Below, one piece after another: positions 16,760 through 25,487 of a DNA stretch of 64,000 nucleotides. Source of the stretch: Lelliottia nimipressuralis (GTDB lineage Bacteria; Pseudomonadota; Gammaproteobacteria; Enterobacterales; Enterobacteriaceae); contig NZ_SOMG01000011.1 in the NCBI RefSeq assembly GCF_004402045.1, positions 496,001-560,000 of the forward strand, given 5' to 3'. The translations under genes were made by a program, and so were the position numbers. Numbering within the stretch: the first letter of the stretch is position 1; each line of letters begins with the position of its first letter. Under the pieces are notes generated by a model. It worked only from the letters and a program-made list of their open reading frames with translations, was not told where the DNA came from and ran no database searches.

Positions 16760-17200
16760 ATGTTTGTTTTACCCAGTGATGAAAGGCATGACATTGTGGA
16801 ATCAAAAAGACTTATTACTTCCGGCAGCAGCTGGGAGGAGGCTTTCGGTTTCTCGCGAGCGGTAGAAGCAGACGGTTGGCTATATATTTCAAAAACGGGA
16901 CCTCTTAATTCTGGTGGTGAGATTGAATCTGATGATATCTCACTGCAAATGGAATGCGTTCTTAATAAGATCAAGGGGATACTTGAATCAAATGGCTATG
17001 CTATAGACGATGTAATACAAAGCAGGCTATATCTGACTGAAATTGAAGAATGGCAGCAGGTGGCTCGTATCCATGGTCACTATTTCCGTGATTCCAGACC
17101 TGCATTTACTTTATTGCACGTATTACCCTTTCCCGAGAAAAAAATGAAAGTAGCAATTGATATTGTGGCAAAAAAAAGACAGGGGGCAACTAATGAGTGA
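16760..17200 (+). CDS. Rid (YjgF/YER057c/UK114)-family protein, first gene of biosynthetic operon
   Basis: This is a 146-aa chorismate-mutase-like Rid fold protein (WLYISKTGPLN, LNKIKGILESNGYAIDDVIQSRLYLT, and a C-terminal RPAFTLLHVLPFPEKKMKVAIDIVAK). The arginine that makes RidA an imine deaminase lies in a PARS motif; here the corresponding segment is PAFT, so classic 2-aminoacrylate deaminase activity is doubtful. Rid paralogues in biosynthetic operons often act on pathway intermediates. I prefer the ATG at 16760 to a TTG at 16748. Its end overlaps the next gene by eight bases. Confidence 0.75.
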   Translation: MFVLPSDERHDIVESKRLITSGSSWEEAFGFSRAVEADGWLYISKTGPLNSGGEIESDDISLQMECVLNKIKGILESNGYAIDDVIQSRLYLTEIEEWQQVARIHGHYFRDSRPAFTLLHVLPFPEKKMKVAIDIVAKKRQGATNE

Positions 17201-18383
17201 TATCGCACAAGAAAATGCGGTTTCGCCGTTGTTTATCTGGTTCGCCAGCATCGCGGCCGGTACGGCCATGGCGAATAACTATATTCTCCAGCCCGTATTG
17301 CCTGCTATCGCAACATCTTTGCAGTTGCCTCTCTTTTATACCGGCTTCATTGCGGCGAGCATGCAAATAGGTTACATGCTGGGAATACTCTTCCTTGTTC
17401 CGCTTGGAGACAGTGTTAACCGTAAAAAACTGATTATTTGTCAGTTTATCCTCCTCTCGCTTGCGCTGTTTGCCGCTTCATTGACCCGTCAACCGTTGCT
17501 CCTTTTTAGCGCGGGCATAGTAACAGGCGCGATGGCGACAAGCGCAGTGCAGCTGAATGCGCTTGGATTTCACATTACGCCAAAAGGTGCCACGGTCGGT
17601 CTGATCACGATGGGCATTTCGGCAGGAATACTGCTCGCAAGGTTAGTGGGCGGCAGTCTGGCCGATGCGCTTGGCTGGCGAGGGATGCTGGCCATCGTCG
17701 CCGCCGTTATGGCCTGCATGGCGTTGCTGGCCATCAGATGTCTGCCCGATGTTAAGCCCGCAAAGGCGACGGGGTATCTGAGCGTCATGGCGAAATTGCC
17801 GGGTTTACTGCGTAACGCACGGCTTATTGAATCCGCGGTAACCGGAGGTGCATGGTTTTTCGTCTTTAGCCTGTTATGGGTGACCATCATGCTTCATCTG
17901 CAAAGACCGCCTTTGCATCTGCCTGCGGGAACCGCGGGATTATTTGGCCTGGCGGGTATCGTTGGTCTGGTACTGGCGAATTATGCGGGGAAACTGGCTG
18001 ACCGCTTTGGGTGTCGCAGCGTGATTTTTGGCGGAATGGTATTCGTGGTTGCGGGGATAACCGTCCTGTTTCTCTTTCCCGCATCCTTACCGGGGCTTAC
18101 GCTGGGCATTATCTTATTCGATTTAGGGTGTTTTGCCGCGCAGGTGGCTAACCAGACGCGGGTTCTCGGATTACACCCGGATAAAAGAAGCAGCCTCTAT
18201 GCGCTTTATATGTTCTTTTATTATGCAATGGGTGCGGCCGGATCCGTTACCGGTCCATGGGTGTATGAAAGGTGGGACTGGCAGGGCATCTGTTTAGTGA
18301 GCGTCGTGATGGTGATAATTGCGATGATGACCACCGCAATAGGTCATTTTAACGAAAATAGCGTCGCCCACGTTTCGAACTAA
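17193..18383 (+). CDS. MFS transporter of the biosynthetic operon
   Basis: This 396-aa inner-membrane protein has twelve hydrophobic segments, the loop 2-3 motif PLGDSVNRKKLI, and ADRFGCR in the loop 8-9, as in DHA1-type drug/metabolite exporters. The ATG at 17193 follows AGGGGG and overlaps the preceding gene, implying translational coupling; an earlier in-frame start at 17157 would lie inside the upstream gene without a ribosome site. The position suggests export of the pathway product. The substrate is unknown. Confidence 0.8.
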   Translation: MSDIAQENAVSPLFIWFASIAAGTAMANNYILQPVLPAIATSLQLPLFYTGFIAASMQIGYMLGILFLVPLGDSVNRKKLIICQFILLSLALFAASLTRQPLLLFSAGIVTGAMATSAVQLNALGFHITPKGATVGLITMGISAGILLARLVGGSLADALGWRGMLAIVAAVMACMALLAIRCLPDVKPAKATGYLSVMAKLPGLLRNARLIESAVTGGAWFFVFSLLWVTIMLHLQRPPLHLPAGTAGLFGLAGIVGLVLANYAGKLADRFGCRSVIFGGMVFVVAGITVLFLFPASLPGLTLGIILFDLGCFAAQVANQTRVLGLHPDKRSSLYALYMFFYYAMGAAGSVTGPWVYERWDWQGICLVSVVMVIIAMMTTAIGHFNENSVAHVSN

Positions 18384-18432
18384 TCGTTTTTTAATATCAA
18401 TAAATTCAACGCTAGCTATGGCGGGGATACGC

Positions 18433-19683
18433 ATGTTTATTATTCAGCTTTCCGTGATTGTTTTTGCCTGCTATGTCGTGGGCAAACTTATGGAGCAGAT
18501 AGGTCAGGCGCAGGTCATTGGCCATATTGCTGCAGGTGTTTTATTGGGACCGACTTTCTTTCCCGGAATAATGTCTCTGTTCTCATTTCAAACATCTTTA
18601 TTCAGTCAGGAGTCGTTGACCACCATTGATAAGCTGGCGAATCTGGGCATGATTTTGCTCATGTTTGACATTGGATTGTCGCATTTTCATGGTAATAACC
18701 ATGGACGTCGTAAGCAGACCATTGCTGCGTTTAAAATAGCGGTATTAGGCATGCTGCTCCCTTTTATCGGGGGCGTATTGGCGGGGAATTCGGTACATGC
18801 CGAACTGGCGCCACAAACCGATCGTCTTTTATTTAATATCTTTATGGGAACGGCGTTGGCGGTATCCGCTCTGCCGGTGATTGTGCGGATCATTGAAGAT
18901 TTAAAGATGCTTCACCTGGCTATCATTCCTCCCGTCATCACAGCCGCCATTCTTACCGATGTGACAGGCTGGGGGATTTTGGCTTTAGACAGCGTATTTG
19001 CTGCGGTAGAAGGAAAATCCGATTCGCTGTGGTCTTATTTATCCGTCGTGACGGTAACCCTGGTACTTTATTGGCTGGTGACCTGCAAAGTCGTGGTGCC
19101 ACTGCTCATTCGGTATGCGCACAAACCTGAGATGAGATTTCCGGCGATCATTTTTTGGATTTTGATCAGCGCGTGGGGGGCGGATTATCTTCACCTGCAC
19201 AGTGGTTTCGGTGCGTTGCTCGCGGGCAGCATGCTCGCGCGGATCCCGGGGTTAGCAAAGCAATGGCATGCGAGTATGAACGGCTTCATGCACTATCTTT
19301 TACTTCCCGTGTTGTTTGTCAGTGCCGGACTGAAAACGCATTTCGACTTCAGTATGGCAACGCAGGATATTGCCTGGATAATCGGGTTCACCTTACTGGC
19401 ATTTATCACCAAATTCAGTGGTGCTCTGCTCGGGGCGCGTATTTCAGGTTATTCACTACGTGAAGCCTCCATGATTGGCGCGCTCATGAATACGCGCGGC
19501 CTGATGGAACTGGTTGTGCTGTCCATTGGGCTCGAATTACATCTTATTTCGCAACGAGTCTACTCCATTATGGTCATCGTGGCGCTCGTGGTGACGGCAA
19601 CCACACCGCCAATATTACGTTGGTTAAATAAAGAATCATCTTCCGCTGTAGTCAATAAAACGCTTGAAAACATTAAAGGGTAA
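18433..19683 (+). CDS. CPA2-family cation:proton antiporter (Kef/NapA-like membrane domain)
   Basis: This 416-aa protein has about twelve membrane helices and typical CPA2 segments: QVIGHIAAGVLLGP near residue 35, and SMIGALMNTRGLMELVVL near residue 360. It lacks the C-terminal RCK/TrkA-N domain of KefB/KefC, so gating by glutathione adducts is not expected. I prefer the ATG at 18433 (GGGG six bases before) to the one at 18418. Its stop lies four bases before the acyl carrier gene. Antiporters occur as self-protection genes in some antibiotic clusters, but this is inference. Confidence 0.8.
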   Translation: MFIIQLSVIVFACYVVGKLMEQIGQAQVIGHIAAGVLLGPTFFPGIMSLFSFQTSLFSQESLTTIDKLANLGMILLMFDIGLSHFHGNNHGRRKQTIAAFKIAVLGMLLPFIGGVLAGNSVHAELAPQTDRLLFNIFMGTALAVSALPVIVRIIEDLKMLHLAIIPPVITAAILTDVTGWGILALDSVFAAVEGKSDSLWSYLSVVTVTLVLYWLVTCKVVVPLLIRYAHKPEMRFPAIIFWILISAWGADYLHLHSGFGALLAGSMLARIPGLAKQWHASMNGFMHYLLLPVLFVSAGLKTHFDFSMATQDIAWIIGFTLLAFITKFSGALLGARISGYSLREASMIGALMNTRGLMELVVLSIGLELHLISQRVYSIMVIVALVVTATTPPILRWLNKESSSAVVNKTLENIKG

Positions 19684-19687
19684 AATT

Positions 19688-19951
19688 ATGAAACTGGATA
19701 TGCCTGTGATTGTCGATCGTATTAAAGAAATCATCGCTGAACGTATTGGTCTGGATGTCGAGCGCGAAGATATTGCTGACGAGACCGGTCTCGCCTCAAT
19801 GGTAGGTATGGATTCTATTGGATTTGTCGAATTACGCTTCCAGTGCGAGGAAGAGTTTAATATTAAAGTTGAAGATAAAGAGTTTTCACCCGCGAATTTT
19901 TATTCGTGCCAAACCCTTTCGCGTTTCATTATGAATAAGCTTGGAGCCTGA
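19688..19951 (+). CDS. Stand-alone acyl/peptidyl carrier protein
   Basis: This is an 87-aa acidic, four-helix carrier protein with the phosphopantetheine motif G-M-D42-S43-I-G-F; S43 would carry the prosthetic arm. The following helix VELRFQCEEEFNIKVED is typical of ACPs. The start at 19688 has AAAGGG seven bases upstream; a longer frame would begin inside the antiporter gene. It is immediately followed (two bases) by the adenylating enzyme that probably loads it. No phosphopantetheinyl transferase is seen in the window, so a housekeeping one must act. Confidence 0.88.
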   Translation: MKLDMPVIVDRIKEIIAERIGLDVEREDIADETGLASMVGMDSIGFVELRFQCEEEFNIKVEDKEFSPANFYSCQTLSRFIMNKLGA

Positions 19952-19953
19952 GA

Positions 19954-21399
19954 ATGCTAACGCGAGCAGAAGAACGAACCGCATTTGTTCCCTATGAGCC
20001 TGCCGGTTTATTTTCTCCGGTGCTGGCAACGTCTGCGGTGGGGACCAGCGGCACTGAAGGAGAGGGTTATCAATACTATGTCGATTACTGGCAGCGGCAG
20101 AGTTTAGAACCCGGCCGGGTGGTGCTGATAGCGATGCCGAACAGTCCGGACTTGATGTATATGTTCTTTGCCGTCCTCAACAGCGGCTTTGTTCCCGCGC
20201 TGATCCCTCCGCTCACGCCAGCAGAACGGATCCTGCAGATGCTTGAGGATTTTTCGGCAGGGGCGCTGGTGCGAACGCCGGTTCAGCCAGGACGATGGCA
20301 GGAGCTGGGCGTGAGCTCAGCTGAACCCCTGGGGCGCTGGCAGGTGGGAAAATGCCGTCATGGTGGTCCCGTACAGACACAGCCTGGGCAGGTCGTGATT
20401 GCCACGTCCGGGACGTCATCGTCGTTCAGCAGCGGGTGTGTTCATCATTTTGATTCTCTGCGCCGTAACGCGCTGCGCCACGCCAAAAGTATCGGCATGA
20501 GCGCCAGTGACAGGGTATTGATCAGTTTGCCGATGTGCTATTCCACCGCGCTGGTTGCACAGATGGTTGCTGCGCTGGAGACAGGCTGTGAAATCGTTAT
20601 CAGTGGACCTCCGTTTTCTGTACCTCATTATCTGGATGATTTACAGCGATACGGCGTTACCCTCAGCTCGCTTACTCCCGTATTGCTGCGACAGCTGAAT
20701 GCCTGGGAAACCACGCTTCCGCCGGGCTTGAAAAAACTGACGATTGGGGGCGATCTGGCTGCGCCGAAAGAGGTGGAAGCCTTCTTACTCCGGCAGCCAT
20801 GGCTTGAGTTATATCTGACTTATGGCATCAGTGAGGCCGGACCGCGCGTGTCGACGTGTCCGGCTCATCTGCTGGGAAGAGGATATTATGCGTCAGCCGG
20901 GCGTCCTATTGACCAGACGGAAGTTCGCATTCTGCCAGGTGCAGACGGGCTGGACGGGCAGGGGGAGTTACTGATTTGTTCTGATACGCTGCTTGTAAAG
21001 CGCATTGGGCGGGGTAACCGACAAACGTTTATTGAGCTTGATGGCAAACGCTGGCTCCGCACCGGAGATATCTTCTTCCAGGACGCTGATGGGTTCCTGT
21101 TTTTCAAAGGCCGAATCAGTGATTTCATTGTAATCAGGGATGAGAAAGTCAATATCGGCGCCGTTAAACAGCTGTGTCGGGAAATTAAAGGGGTGATGAC
21201 CTGCAAAACCCAAATTGTTAATGATGGCGATCAAATAGCGGGGTTCGATATTTTTTTGACCTGCGATGAGTCATTGATCAATGAAACCAATTGCCAGCAG
21301 CACAGCGCCAGCCTGCTGAAAAAGCTCAAACGCCACGAACGTCCACGTAATATAAATTTTGTTTATTGTGGTGCGGCCTCTTTAACACAATATAAGTAA
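19954..21399 (+). CDS. AMP-forming acyl/aryl/aminoacyl ligase (adenylation enzyme)
   Basis: This 481-aa ANL-superfamily enzyme is predicted to adenylate a carboxylic acid and transfer it to a carrier thiol. Motifs: A3 TSGTSSSFSSG (about 151-161), A5 YGISEAGP (290-297), A7 TGD (370-372) and A8 KGRISDFI (385-392). The protein stops exactly at K481 (LTQYK), where the A10 catalytic lysine is expected, which is an unusually short C-terminal end. The P-loop is Ser-rich where most families have Gly/Lys. The substrate cannot be read from the sequence. Confidence 0.82.
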   Translation: MLTRAEERTAFVPYEPAGLFSPVLATSAVGTSGTEGEGYQYYVDYWQRQSLEPGRVVLIAMPNSPDLMYMFFAVLNSGFVPALIPPLTPAERILQMLEDFSAGALVRTPVQPGRWQELGVSSAEPLGRWQVGKCRHGGPVQTQPGQVVIATSGTSSSFSSGCVHHFDSLRRNALRHAKSIGMSASDRVLISLPMCYSTALVAQMVAALETGCEIVISGPPFSVPHYLDDLQRYGVTLSSLTPVLLRQLNAWETTLPPGLKKLTIGGDLAAPKEVEAFLLRQPWLELYLTYGISEAGPRVSTCPAHLLGRGYYASAGRPIDQTEVRILPGADGLDGQGELLICSDTLLVKRIGRGNRQTFIELDGKRWLRTGDIFFQDADGFLFFKGRISDFIVIRDEKVNIGAVKQLCREIKGVMTCKTQIVNDGDQIAGFDIFLTCDESLINETNCQQHSASLLKKLKRHERPRNINFVYCGAASLTQYK

Positions 21400-21408
21400 G
21401 GTGATGTC

Positions 21409-22092
21409 ATGAATGATGAACTTCGGGAACTGGCACGGGCGGTCATTGAAAAATATCACTTAACGAACCTTGATGATATTTTGCGAGAAGTGCCAAAAAC
21501 AATGTGCCATGTTCTTCAGGAATCAGACGTGTTTGAAACATGGCCGGCGGACATCGTTCGCCTCAAGTTCCCTGAGGAACACTGGGATTATTATATTTCA
21601 CGTTACGAGCATTTTCGCGACGAGGTCATCCGTAACCTGACGCCTCAGGATTATCTTCGTGAAATGCTGGTGAAAACACAGCGCTTACCCTGCTTTTGCT
21701 CGGAAATGGCCGATGTATCGGCGATACTGTATAGTCAGATAATCAATAAGCCTGTGTATTCTTTACGAAATATCTTTGTTAATTACCTTTATTTGCCCCG
21801 CCCCTGGCATTGTATTAATGCAGTGGTGGAGAATGGGCGGATTCGGTATTTTGATATTTCTGCTTATGCCCAGGTACTGGACCGTAAAAGAAGGAAAGTG
21901 GTTAAGCCTGCCGAGCTGGAGGGATTTAATGCGACAGATATCGCATTCGATTTTATCGAAAGTCCACGCTGGCTACAAAAAGAACCTTATCAACGTAAAA
22001 TAGAAGTTACTGCAGGCGAGCTCAAAGATAATTTTTATCCTTCTCCGCTTGAAGATAAACCTTTTAACGAATTTTTGCGCACGTTCAATTGA
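21409..22092 (+). CDS. Transglutaminase-like (papain-fold) protein, possible amide synthase
   Basis: This 227-aa protein carries a Cys-His-Asp arrangement of the transglutaminase-core type: C97 in CFCSEMADVSAIL, H134 in RPWHCINAVV and D149 in IRYFDISAY, with the usual 15-residue His-Asp spacing. In the andrimid pathway a transglutaminase homologue (AdmF) joins an acyl-carrier thioester to an amine. With an ACP, a ligase and an aminotransferase in this operon, a comparable amide-forming or hydrolytic step is plausible. An alternative is a cysteine peptidase-like hydrolase. AAGGTG precedes the ATG. Confidence 0.7.
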   Translation: MNDELRELARAVIEKYHLTNLDDILREVPKTMCHVLQESDVFETWPADIVRLKFPEEHWDYYISRYEHFRDEVIRNLTPQDYLREMLVKTQRLPCFCSEMADVSAILYSQIINKPVYSLRNIFVNYLYLPRPWHCINAVVENGRIRYFDISAYAQVLDRKRRKVVKPAELEGFNATDIAFDFIESPRWLQKEPYQRKIEVTAGELKDNFYPSPLEDKPFNEFLRTFN

Positions 22093-22150
22093 TAAATCTT
22101 TAATTCAATTTAACCAGCTTACCGTACTCTTTTTCGGTAAAGGAAAAATA

Positions 22151-23266
22151 ATGACTACTACAACGTATGTCGCAAATGTTGTCGGCATGGGATGGACAAC
22201 TGCGTCTGGCGATCGTATCGAGGATGTTTTTCAGACCTTACTGGAAAGCCAAACCGGTATTGCGCCTGCGCCATCGGCGCGAAGCTTGCGTACCGATCTG
22301 GCCGCCATGCTGCCGGGCGAATGGCCTGCAGAAATGCGTGAAAAACTGATCGCGCTGACAAAACGTACGGCCCTTAAAGCGCTTGAGGATTCGGGTGCAG
22401 GAGAACCCGTGCCGGAGGAGCGACGCTTCTTGATTGTCGGTACCAGCCTTGGATTCCGTCTCGACAGCGAGGCGTTTTGTCGGGAGCCTCTCGACGGTTG
22501 GGTTAACGAGGTGGCGGAGTCGCTGGGAATGGAAGGGATCGCGCTCTCTACCGCCTGCTCCTCGGGCTCAGATGCCCTTCTTCTGGGGGCGCATTTAATT
22601 GCGACGGGGCAAGCAGACCTGTGCGTCTGCGGCGGTGCGGATATTCTTACTGATTCAAAACGTCTGGCCCATAGCGCGCTGGGTACGCTCTCCCTCTCTA
22701 CCCTGAAATCGTTCGATGCCACTCACGAGGGGACGATCCTCGGAGAAGGGGCCGGTTTTCTGGTGCTGCAAAGGGAAGGCGGGTCTGCGCCACGCGTGCT
22801 GGCAAAACTGGTCGGTGCGGGGGCGTCTAACGATGCGGCGGGACTGACCGCGCCGGATGAGCAAGGCAATGGCATCCGTCTGGCATTGCAGCGTGCCCTG
22901 ACGCAGGCGGGGCTAGAGCCTGACGATATTGCGCTTATTAATGCGCACGGTTCCGGTACCTTGACCAACGATCGGGTTGAAAGCAATGCCTACAACTTGT
23001 TTTTCACCCATCGTCCCTGGGTCTTCGCCACAAAGGGCAATTTTGGCCATACGCTGGGGGCTACAGGTGCGCTGGAAGCCATCGCGCTCATTCACAGCCT
23101 CAATGCGGGCACGATCCCCCCGGTCTATGAGTTGAAAAAGCCGATTGATGGCCTGCGTTTTAATTTACCCGCCGCGCAGCCTCAACCCTTAAAGGGAAAA
23201 ACGGGTTTGAGCATGACTATTGGGTTTGGTGGTTTTAACACCTGCCTGATATTTACCGTAATGTAA
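22151..23266 (+). CDS. Type II beta-ketoacyl synthase
   Basis: This 371-aa condensing enzyme has a complete Cys-His-His triad: C136 in ALSTACSSGSDA, H266 in INAHGSGTLTND and H300 in KGNFGHTLGATGA, with K295 before it. It is shorter than FabB/FabF (about 405-413 aa) and has a compact N-terminus. It would use an acyl thioester and presumably malonyl-ACP from fatty acid metabolism, since no acyltransferase is encoded nearby. The start at 22151 follows AAAGGAA; 58 bases separate it from the previous gene. The next gene encodes a half-length relative. Confidence 0.88.
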   Translation: MTTTTYVANVVGMGWTTASGDRIEDVFQTLLESQTGIAPAPSARSLRTDLAAMLPGEWPAEMREKLIALTKRTALKALEDSGAGEPVPEERRFLIVGTSLGFRLDSEAFCREPLDGWVNEVAESLGMEGIALSTACSSGSDALLLGAHLIATGQADLCVCGGADILTDSKRLAHSALGTLSLSTLKSFDATHEGTILGEGAGFLVLQREGGSAPRVLAKLVGAGASNDAAGLTAPDEQGNGIRLALQRALTQAGLEPDDIALINAHGSGTLTNDRVESNAYNLFFTHRPWVFATKGNFGHTLGATGALEAIALIHSLNAGTIPPVYELKKPIDGLRFNLPAAQPQPLKGKTGLSMTIGFGGFNTCLIFTVM

Positions 23267-23281
23267 AAGGTGGGGTAGCTA

Positions 23282-23770
23282 ATGAAAATTATTTCTTCGA
23301 GTACCGCAAACTCATTAATTTGGTCCGACTTAAATGAGACCTTGCGCCGGGGGTTAAAAACAGCAGACCCATTGTCATTAAATGTGCTGTTCACCGTCGA
23401 TGAAATTTATCAACAGCATCAGGCATTGCTGGATAAGCATCATGAGAGTGTCGGGTTTATTCAGTTTGGTACGGCATTCCCTGTAAATACCAGTGAGAAA
23501 ATTATTAACGACATGGCGATAAAATCGCGCGTCTCGCCGGTCGATTTTATAAATGCCAATGTGGGAGCACCCGTTTCCATTTGCTGTACACGCTATCGCT
23601 TTCAGGGACCCACAATGGTTCTGACGATGCCGCAGCGCACCGGCAAAGAGATTGCCATGTCTCTGGCGAGGGAATGGTTAACACAACAAGCAACGTATCT
23701 TTTTCTGATTCAGGCCGATCGCGCGCGTGAAAATGAAATCGAAATAACAACACAGTTAGTCACTCAGTAA
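23282..23770 (+). CDS. Half-length ketosynthase-like protein lacking the nucleophile
   Basis: This 162-aa protein aligns by eye with the N-terminal thiolase half of ketosynthases: SPVDFINANVGAPVSI, then FQGPTMVLTMPQRTGKEIAM, then LAREWLTQQATYLFLIQAD, matching the 'N.vaG...GP...aTACtSG...a...i..G.ad.mvaGg' pattern of FabF. The active-site Ala-Cys is replaced by Met116-Pro117, so it cannot condense. Likely roles are a chain-length-factor-like partner or a scaffold for the adjacent synthase. It is not a simple frameshift remnant of that synthase: it is a separate frame with its own GGTGGGG ribosome site. Confidence 0.7.
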   Translation: MKIISSSTANSLIWSDLNETLRRGLKTADPLSLNVLFTVDEIYQQHQALLDKHHESVGFIQFGTAFPVNTSEKIINDMAIKSRVSPVDFINANVGAPVSICCTRYRFQGPTMVLTMPQRTGKEIAMSLAREWLTQQATYLFLIQADRARENEIEITTQLVTQ

Positions 23771-23789
23771 TATTATTAAGGGTAAAGCA

Positions 23790-25481
23790 ATGAAACAAAG
23801 TCATTATGATGTGGCCATCATCGGGAGTGGTATTGCAGGAACCATGCTCGGCGCTATTCTGGCAAAACAGAAATTAAACGTAGTGATTATTGATGCAGGC
23901 ACCCACCCTCGCTTTGCCGTGGGGGAATCGATGGTGCCGGAAAGTGCTGTGCTTTTGAAAATTCTGGCTCGCCAGTACAATATTCCTGAGCTGGCATGGC
24001 CGGGGGAAATTCACGCGCTGATGGAGAATATTGGCACCTCGAGCGCAGGTATTAAACTGGCATTCAGCTTTGCATGGAACGGTAAGAATAAAGCGCATAA
24101 TCCGCAGGACGTTGTGTCGACACCGGTACTGTCTCCGGAAGCGCATCTGTTCCGCCAGGATATTGATGCCTATTACCTGGCGCTGGCCGCGCGTCTGGGG
24201 GCCGACATTCGCCAGCAAACCCGCATCCAGTCTATTGAAGAAACCGGCGACGGGATGCTGCTGGATCTGGGGAAAGAGCAGATTAAGGTCAAGTACGTCG
24301 TGGATGCTGCAGGCTTTCGCTCACCGGTTGCCGATAAGTTCGGCCTGCGCGAAGGTGCGCGTGAGATGCAGAGCCGTACCCGTTCGTTGTTCACACACAT
24401 GACGGGAGTCAAACTGTATGAAGACGTCATCGCCTCGACGGACGTGACCGGTTCGCCGACCCCGCTCTCACAGAGTACGCTGCATCACATGTTTGAAGGC
24501 GGCTGGCTCTGGATTATTCCTTTCAACAACCATCCCTATTCGACCAATACCTTATGCAGCGTCGGCCTGCAGTTCGATATCGATAAACATGGCCCAGCTG
24601 GCGATCCGGAAGAAGAGTTTACCCGTTTTCTCGATGAGCACCCCTCCGTTGCGCGCCACTTTGAAAGCGCAGCCCGGGTACGTGAATGGACCGTTGCACC
24701 TCGCCTGAATTACACCAGCCGCGAAAGCGTAGGGGAGCGTTACTGTCTTTTAGGCCATGCGGTGGGCTTTGTCGATCCGCTGTTCTCGCGCGGGTTAGTT
24801 AATACGTTCGAATCGATTCTGCGCGTCGCACCTAAAATTGTTCATGCCGTCAGACAGGATGACTGGTCAAAAGAGCGTTTCGCCAGCTATCAGCATTACA
24901 GCCTGGAAGTGGTAAAAGTTAACGACAGGCTGGTGGCAAATTCATTCACCGCATTTGATAGCTTCCCGCTGTGGAATGCGTGGTTCCGTATCTGGATTAG
25001 CGGCAGCTACATTGGCGTCTTGCGTCTGCGTAAGATCCTGAGTGACTACCAGCAGCACGGTGATGACGAGCGGCTCGAGAAGGAGTTTGAAAGCGCAACC
25101 TATCCGGGACACCTTTCCATTGAGAGCCCCTTCTATGAGGCTATTTTCGATAAAGCCTGTGAAACAATGGAAGCCTATCGCGCCGGTAACCTCCCTGAAA
25201 AAGAGGTGATTGCTACGCTTCATGCGCTTTTTGCTGACAACCGCGAGCATTTCCCCATTGATTTCTCAGATTTCACCAATCGCTACCTCTCCCGGGCAAC
25301 GGAGGAATTTGCCGATTCCCTGTTCTACTGGGCCCATAACGCGCCTGGCGGCATAGGCCACTTGTTTGACCGTGGAGATAAACCAGTCCGATTCGATTTC
25401 CTCGATCCTTACCGCTATGGCGATCGTCAGCAGTTAAATCAGCATGCTGATGCCATGTTGCAACAGGCGCGTCATCAATAA
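23790..25481 (+). CDS. Flavin-dependent halogenase-like monooxygenase
   Basis: This 563-aa FAD enzyme has the nucleotide-binding IIGSGIAGTMLG at the N-terminus, VGESMVPES (44-52), a lysine in the halogenase context (K89 in GIKLAFSFAWNG, resembling the FK..I.FVNW segment of tryptophan halogenases) and the WxWxIP motif (W239-L-W241-I-I-P244) that marks flavin-dependent halogenases. It is expected to use FADH2 and oxygen; the last gene of the operon is a flavin reductase that could supply it. Whether it halogenates or hydroxylates, and whether the substrate is free or ACP-bound, is not decidable here. Confidence 0.8.
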   Translation: MKQSHYDVAIIGSGIAGTMLGAILAKQKLNVVIIDAGTHPRFAVGESMVPESAVLLKILARQYNIPELAWPGEIHALMENIGTSSAGIKLAFSFAWNGKNKAHNPQDVVSTPVLSPEAHLFRQDIDAYYLALAARLGADIRQQTRIQSIEETGDGMLLDLGKEQIKVKYVVDAAGFRSPVADKFGLREGAREMQSRTRSLFTHMTGVKLYEDVIASTDVTGSPTPLSQSTLHHMFEGGWLWIIPFNNHPYSTNTLCSVGLQFDIDKHGPAGDPEEEFTRFLDEHPSVARHFESAARVREWTVAPRLNYTSRESVGERYCLLGHAVGFVDPLFSRGLVNTFESILRVAPKIVHAVRQDDWSKERFASYQHYSLEVVKVNDRLVANSFTAFDSFPLWNAWFRIWISGSYIGVLRLRKILSDYQQHGDDERLEKEFESATYPGHLSIESPFYEAIFDKACETMEAYRAGNLPEKEVIATLHALFADNREHFPIDFSDFTNRYLSRATEEFADSLFYWAHNAPGGIGHLFDRGDKPVRFDFLDPYRYGDRQQLNQHADAMLQQARHQ

Positions 25482-25487
25482 CCTGAC

